From NCBI GenBank assembly GCA_026705105.1, contig JAPPBK010000018.1, positions 1 through 9,197 on the forward strand: DNA of 9,197 nt, written 5' to 3'. Positions within the stretch are counted from its first letter, which is position 1. Every line of letters begins with the position of its first letter. This DNA is from Chloroflexota bacterium (GTDB lineage Bacteria > Chloroflexota > Dehalococcoidia > Bin125). Positions 5,425 through 9,197 of this stretch are shown here, one piece after another. Under the pieces are notes generated by a model. It did no database searches, was not told the DNA's origin, and was given only the letters and a program-made list of their open reading frames with translations. A program made the position numbers and the translations under genes.

Positions 5425-6234
5425 TCATCCTCCAAAGGCATTCGGGCTGAAGTTGAACCAGCGCTCCGATATCGAGGTCCAGCCGCCGTCCACGACGAGC
5501 GCCTGGCCGGTCATGAAGCTCGACTCGTCGGACGCGAGGTAGAGCGCGGCTTCGGCGATGTCGATGCCCTCACCCGAGCGACCGAGCGGAGTGGTGGCAG
5601 CCGAAGCGGCGCGCCAGGCGGCTGCGCGCGCGGGATCGGGCGGCCCCATCGAGTCGTCGCCGATGCGGGTTGTGACGGGACCCGGACAGATGCAGTTGAT
5701 GCGGATGCCCCTGGCTGCCCACTCGCCGGCGGCGGCACGGGTCAGGGCGATCACGCCGCCTTTCGATCCGCAGTAACCGACGATGCCCGTCAGTCCCGTG
5801 ATGCCGGCCACGGACGCGGTCGAGATAATCGACCCGCCGCCGGCGCGCTCGAGGTGCGGGATGCCGTACTTCATCCCCAGCCAGACGCCGCGCAGGTTGA
5901 CGGCCATGATCTCGTCGAAGACCTCCTCGGGACAGTCGCGCGCGTTGCCTTCGGGCCCGCCGATGCCGGCGTTGTTGTAGATGATGTCGACGCCGCCAAA
6001 GCGCTCGGCGGCGGCCTGGTACATGGCCTGGACATCCTCACCGCTGGTCACGTCCGCGGTGAACGCGGCGGCAGCGTCGCCGATTTCGTCCGATGCTTCC
6101 TCCGCGCGCTGTGTCCAGCGGTCGACGATCAGAACCTGCGCGCCTTCCTCCGCGAAGCGGGCGGCGGTTGCGCGGCCCATTCCCGAGCCCGCGCCGGTGA
6201 TCACGGCAGTCTTGCCGGAAAGTCGGTCTCCCAT
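5425..6234 (-). CDS. Short-chain dehydrogenase/reductase, paralog 2 (middle of the SDR trio)
   Basis: A 269-residue classical SDR with TGAGSGMG (13-20), Asp38 in LIVDRW indicating NAD preference, NNAG (87-90), Asn113, Ser141, Tyr154 and Lys158. The middle block NARDCPEEVFDEI and LRGVWLGMKYGIPHLERAGGG is shared almost unchanged with both neighbours. The C-terminus ends in an aromatic-rich tail (SERWFNFSPNAFGG) unlike the tails of the others, a part that often shapes the substrate pocket or tetramer in SDRs, so substrate specialisation after duplication is plausible. The start is ATG 6234: GGGAG lies 7 nt before it and the upstream SDR 3 stop (TGA) is 1 nt away, so translation is probably coupled. 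A much longer open frame to 6462 runs into SDR 3 and was rejected. Confidence 0.95.
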   Translation of the reverse strand: MGDRLSGKTAVITGAGSGMGRATAARFAEEGAQVLIVDRWTQRAEEASDEIGDAAAAFTADVTSGEDVQAMYQAAAERFGGVDIIYNNAGIGGPEGNARDCPEEVFDEIMAVNLRGVWLGMKYGIPHLERAGGGSIISTASVAGITGLTGIVGYCGSKGGVIALTRAAAGEWAARGIRINCICPGPVTTRIGDDSMGPPDPARAAAWRAASAATTPLGRSGEGIDIAEAALYLASDESSFMTGQALVVDGGWTSISERWFNFSPNAFGG

Positions 6235-6235
6235 A

Positions 6236-7039
6236 TCAGAACTCCCGACCCGTGAGCTCGAGGTAGCGTTGGTCAACGGCTGTCCAGCCGCCATCGACGA
6301 CCATCGCCTGTCCAGTGACCAGCGTCGACTCGTCGGAGGCGAGGTAGAGCGCCATGTTGGCGATGTCGCGGCCTTCGCCGCCGCGTCCGACGGGATGAGC
6401 GCGGGCGCCGCCCTCGCGGCGACGCTCCAGGTTGGCGGGATCCTGCGCGCCGCCCGAGTCATCGCCGATCCGTGTGGCGATCGCGCCGGGGCAGATGCAG
6501 TTGACGCGGATGCCCTTGGACGCCCACTCTCCGGCGGCCGCGCGGGTCAGCGCGATCACGCCGCCCTTTGACGCGCAGTACGCGCCTATGCCCGAGAGTC
6601 CCGTAATCCCCGCGATCGAGGCGGTCGAGATGATCGATCCGCCGCCGGCGCGCTCAAGATGCGGGATGCCGTACTTCATCCCCAGCCAGACGCCGCGCAG
6701 GTTGATCGCGATGACCTCGTCGAAGACGGACTCGGGGCAGTCGCGGACGTTGTCTTCACGCACGCCGATGCCGGCGTTGTTGTAGATGATGTTGACGCTG
6801 CCGAAGGCATCCACCGCGGCGGCGTACATCGCCTGCACGTCCTCGCCCTGGGAGACGTCGCCGGTGAAGGCGACCGCCGCCTCGCCGATGCCGGCGGCGG
6901 CGTCCTCCGCGCGCTCCGCCCATCGGTCCATGACGAGCACGCGCGCACCTTCCTCGGCGAACAGCTCCGCGGTGGCGCGCCCCATGCCAGAGCCCGCGCC
7001 GGTAATCACGGCTACTTTGCCGTCAAGTCGTCCAGCCAT
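6236..7039 (-). CDS. Short-chain dehydrogenase/reductase, paralog 3 (first of the SDR trio)
   Basis: A 267-residue classical SDR with TGAGSGMG (13-20), Asp38 in LVMDRW for NAD, NNAG (87-90), and tetrad Asn113, Ser141, Tyr154 and Lys158. Residue numbering is in register with paralog 2 through this region, and the two share the CPG-x-x-TRIGDDS loop, so they are each other's closest relatives here. All catalytic residues are intact, in contrast to two-subunit SDR pairs such as BbsC/BbsD in which one subunit is inactive. The start is ATG 7039, with GGGGAG about 8 nt upstream; the GTG at 7048 directly abuts that motif. It opens the SDR trio, 172 nt after the CoA-transferase stop, and may either continue that operon or have its own promoter in the spacer. 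Confidence 0.95.
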   Translation of the reverse strand: MAGRLDGKVAVITGAGSGMGRATAELFAEEGARVLVMDRWAERAEDAAAGIGEAAVAFTGDVSQGEDVQAMYAAAVDAFGSVNIIYNNAGIGVREDNVRDCPESVFDEVIAINLRGVWLGMKYGIPHLERAGGGSIISTASIAGITGLSGIGAYCASKGGVIALTRAAAGEWASKGIRVNCICPGAIATRIGDDSGGAQDPANLERRREGGARAHPVGRGGEGRDIANMALYLASDESTLVTGQAMVVDGGWTAVDQRYLELTGREF

Positions 7040-7211
7040 GCGAAACACTCCCCTCGCTGTCGTCCAGCATTCGCGCGGCGAGGCTCACGCACCGCCCGCC
7101 TCCGCGTGCGCAGTCTAGAAGCGCCAGTGGAGCGCGAGAGTGAGACGATTCGTGTAGCCGGCAATGAGTTCGTGCTGGCCGGGTTCACGATGCTGCTACG
7201 GGCTAACGGGA
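7040..7211 (-). other. Spacer between CoA-transferase and SDR trio
   Basis: This 172-nt spacer is the only sizeable gap in the minus-strand cluster. No short gene or strong terminator hairpin is seen. A TAGACT box on the minus strand (7117-7112) could serve as a -10 element for the SDR genes, but it has no convincing -35 partner. It may simply be an intra-operon spacer or hold an operator for a regulator encoded elsewhere. Confidence 0.3.
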
Positions 7212-8471
7212 CTAAGTCAGCGCGTCGGCGATGGCCAGCTGGGCGATGCGCTCGTCGTCGTAGCCGAGGATGTCACGCAGGACGAGGTCGTTGTCGCGGC
7301 CGATCGACGGCGCGACCGAGCGGTAGCCGGGCGGCGTCTCCGACATCTGCCCCTTTGCGGCCTCGAACGCGGTCTCGCCGTGGACCGGGTGCTCCATGCG
7401 CACGAAGTGGCCACGATGCAGCATTTGCGGATCGTCGGCCGACGCGCCGCTGTTCGAGACCGCGTGCGCCGGCACACCGAAGGCCTGCAGCATGTACTCA
7501 ACCTCGAGCGCGCCGCGGTCGGCGGTCCAGCGACCGACGATTTCGTTCAGCTCGCTTTCGTTGGCCTTGCGTGCGCTGAGATCGGCAAAGCGATCGTCGC
7601 CGCTGAACTCGCCCAAGCCCATGGCAGAACAGAGGTTGGCCCAGTCGGCGTCGTTGCGGACTGCGATGGCGACCCAGTCGTCGTCGCCGGCGGCGCGGTA
7701 ACAGCCGTGCGGGGCCATGTCGGGATCGTCGTTGCCAACTTGCTGCGGCACGCGGCCGTTGATCGTGTAGTCGAGCAGTGCCGCGCTCATGAAGTGCAGT
7801 GAGGATTCGGCCTGAGCCTGGTCGATGTAGAGGCCCTCGCCCGTGCGGTCGCGGTGATCGAGGGCTGCCATGATCGTAGGCAGCGAGAAGCGGGGCGAGA
7901 GATAGTCGGTGTAGGCAGAGTACGGGCCGATCGGCGCTTCGCCCGGGTTGCCGGCAAGCGCGATGTAGCCGCCGATCGCCGAACCCATGGTGCCGAAGCC
8001 CGCGACGCGCGAGAGCGGTCCGGCCTGTCCGAACAGGCAAGTGGAGAGCATGATCAGGTCGGGCTTGATTTCCCGCAGCGACTCATAGTCCATGCCCCAG
8101 GCCCGCATGGCGCGGGGTGAGAACGACTCGGTCAACACGTCGCACCACCGGATCAGGTCGAACACGACCTCCCGGGCCTCGGCGGTAGCGAGGTTGAGCG
8201 ACAGGCCGAGCTTGTTGATGTTCATGTTGCCGAACAGCCCGGAGTGATCGGGTCCCTGTTCGTTGTTGTGAAACGGTCCGATGCCCCGCGCGGTTTCGAT
8301 CCGATTGGCGGACTCGACTCGGATCACGGTGGCGCCGAAGTCGGCCATGGCGCGCGTTGCAGTGGGACCGGCCACGACCCACATCAGGTCGAGCACCTTG
8401 ACGCCGGCGAGTGCGCCCTCGTTCGGGACGCCCGGGGTGCTGGGCAGCACCGAAGTCTCTGCGGTTGTCAT
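7212..8471 (-). CDS. Class III (CaiB/BaiF family) CoA-transferase
   Basis: A 419-residue protein of full family length. Class III enzymes move CoA between carboxylic acids through aspartyl-CoA intermediates. Family marks include LAGVKVLDL (21-29), ADFGATVIRVE (43-53), NKLGLSLNL (86-93) and GEGLYIDQAQ (211-220). At the position where formyl-CoA transferase carries its nucleophilic aspartate, in the GYDxxxQAxSG context, this protein has GFGTMGSAIGG with Gly160; a conserved-looking SAYTDYLSPRF (185-195) lies nearby with Asp189. It may depend on its partner subunit for catalysis, or use another residue. The ATG shares one base with the upstream gene's stop (TGATG), giving translational coupling and suggesting a two-subunit enzyme. 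A G-rich stretch about 8 nt upstream could serve as ribosome binding site. The substrate is unknown. Confidence 0.93.
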   Translation of the reverse strand: MTTAETSVLPSTPGVPNEGALAGVKVLDLMWVVAGPTATRAMADFGATVIRVESANRIETARGIGPFHNNEQGPDHSGLFGNMNINKLGLSLNLATAEAREVVFDLIRWCDVLTESFSPRAMRAWGMDYESLREIKPDLIMLSTCLFGQAGPLSRVAGFGTMGSAIGGYIALAGNPGEAPIGPYSAYTDYLSPRFSLPTIMAALDHRDRTGEGLYIDQAQAESSLHFMSAALLDYTINGRVPQQVGNDDPDMAPHGCYRAAGDDDWVAIAVRNDADWANLCSAMGLGEFSGDDRFADLSARKANESELNEIVGRWTADRGALEVEYMLQAFGVPAHAVSNSGASADDPQMLHRGHFVRMEHPVHGETAFEAAKGQMSETPPGYRSVAPSIGRDNDLVLRDILGYDDERIAQLAIADALT

Positions 8472-9197
8472 CAGATCACCCCCCGTTCCTGCAAGTGAGC
8501 CAGATCTTCGGCGTCGAGACCGAGTTCGGCGTAGACCTCGGCGTTGTGCTCGCCAAGGCTCGGCGCTCGACGGCGGTACTCGAGCTGATTGGCCGAGAGC
8601 TGGACGAACGGTCCCGGAAAGCGCACCGGCTCAGGCCAGGCCGGCATGTCGTGCTCGCGCCAGAAGTCGCGGGCCTCGAATTGCTCCGAGTTGGCAACTT
8701 CGTCAACGGTGGTCACCGGGACGATCAGCAGCGACCGCGCCTGGGCCTCGGCGAACAGTTCGTCACGTGAGCGCTTGCGGAGAAACTCGCCGACAACTCC
8801 CATCAGCCTGTCCCATTCGGACAGCGGCCGCTGGCCGGAGATGAACTCCGCGCCGAGGCCAATCCAGTCGAGATCGCGGTCCTCGATGGCGCACTCGCCC
8901 TCGTCGTACATCCACTCGAACAGTCGGCGGGAGAACGGGCCGATCCCGGATCCAAACAAGAAGGTGAGCGAGATGAAGCCGTCGGCAGCCTCCCAGATCA
9001 GCTTGCCGGTGAACGGACCGACGGCCATGCCGCCGGCGACGCGCGCGGTCTCGGCGGCGCCGATCGACGCCGCCAGGTTGGCCGACATCGAAGCAGCGGC
9101 GACGGACTGTTGTGCGGAGATATCGACATGCTGGCCGCGGCCGATCGATCGGCGCGCGGAGAGGGCGCTAAATGCTGCGCTCGCGGCCTCGCCCGAG
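8471..9197 (-). CDS. Class III (CaiB/BaiF family) CoA-transferase, C-terminal part, cut by the window edge
   Basis: The frame stays open without a stop to the right edge, so the gene continues beyond the window; 241 residues are visible. The first visible residues, GRGQHVDISAQQ, are the equivalent of GEGLYIDQAQ in the neighbouring CoA-transferase, so roughly the C-terminal 55 to 60 percent is present. The ending contains FEARDFW and the typical APSLGEHNAEVYAELG terminus of the family, where a conserved GxHxxxV-like stretch is usual. The catalytic-aspartate half is outside the window, so activity cannot be judged. The in-frame ATG at 9088 is internal and not the real start. Its TGA overlaps the next gene's ATG by one base, pointing to co-translation of two CoA-transferase subunits. 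Confidence 0.92.
   Translation of the reverse strand, partial: SGEAASAAFSALSARRSIGRGQHVDISAQQSVAAASMSANLAASIGAAETARVAGGMAVGPFTGKLIWEAADGFISLTFLFGSGIGPFSRRLFEWMYDEGECAIEDRDLDWIGLGAEFISGQRPLSEWDRLMGVVGEFLRKRSRDELFAEAQARSLLIVPVTTVDEVANSEQFEARDFWREHDMPAWPEPVRFPGPFVQLSANQLEYRRRAPSLGEHNAEVYAELGLDAEDLAHLQERGVI

Noticed and set aside
4415..8844. Long + strand open frames opposite the SDR and CoA-transferase genes (for example 4415-5287, 5410-6255, 6659-7579, 7164-7802)
   Set aside because: They are antisense shadows created by the strong third-position GC bias; translations show no domain, and the minus-strand genes carry full motifs.
8471..9088. Second CoA-transferase as a short complete 205-residue protein starting at 9088
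   Set aside because: The same frame stays open to the right edge and encodes further family sequence (GRGQHVDISAQQ), so the gene is cut by the window, not truncated.

Overview
The window is GC-rich bacterial DNA with densely packed genes. The best guess at origin is an uncultured Chloroflexota lineage (Dehalococcoidia/SAR202-like), with an actinobacterium as the main alternative. The hints are a c-di-AMP riboswitch, an F420-type PPOX protein of the Rv0121 family, class III CoA-transferases beside several SDR dehydrogenases, a possible leaderless start, and dispersed G-run palindromes. This is inference; there is no rRNA or other strong taxonomic marker here.

Layout. Bases 1-565 hold no convincing protein gene. 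They carry a palindromic repeat at the left edge (1-32), a c-di-AMP (ydaO-yuaA) riboswitch aptamer on the + strand (about 158-322), several hairpins including a terminator-like one (489-513), and a second small palindromic repeat (530-549). A minus-strand enoyl-CoA hydratase/isomerase (566-1381) converges on the riboswitch, so the riboswitch has no visible target gene. The next spacer (1382-1617) is filled by a REP/BIME-like palindromic element. A + strand operon follows: SRAP peptidase-like protein (HMCES/YedK family), DinB-like protein, and a PLP-dependent threonine/serine dehydratase-like enzyme, the last two overlapping by 4 nt. The dehydratase ends tail to tail with a minus-strand pterin-4a-carbinolamine dehydratase, which diverges from an F420/PPOX-family oxidoreductase (4182-4622).

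From 4613 to the right edge every gene is on the minus strand. In transcription order these are a class III CoA-transferase cut by the window edge, a second class III CoA-transferase overlapping it by 1 nt, a 172-nt spacer, and three tandem paralogous NAD-type short-chain dehydrogenases separated by 1-2 nt. This looks like a catabolic operon: a carboxylic acid is activated by CoA transfer and a hydroxyl intermediate is oxidised by one or more SDRs. The pairing of two CoA-transferase subunits with multiple SDRs recalls the bbsEF/bbsCD logic of anaerobic toluene degradation, but the substrate cannot be read from the sequence.

The items most worth following are the orphan c-di-AMP riboswitch with mutually exclusive downstream pairings, the inverted pairs of two repeat families around the enoyl-CoA hydratase, the SDR triplication with a 46-nt identical block between two copies, and the CoA-transferase whose usual catalytic aspartate position is glycine. 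No clearly new defence or mobile system is visible.
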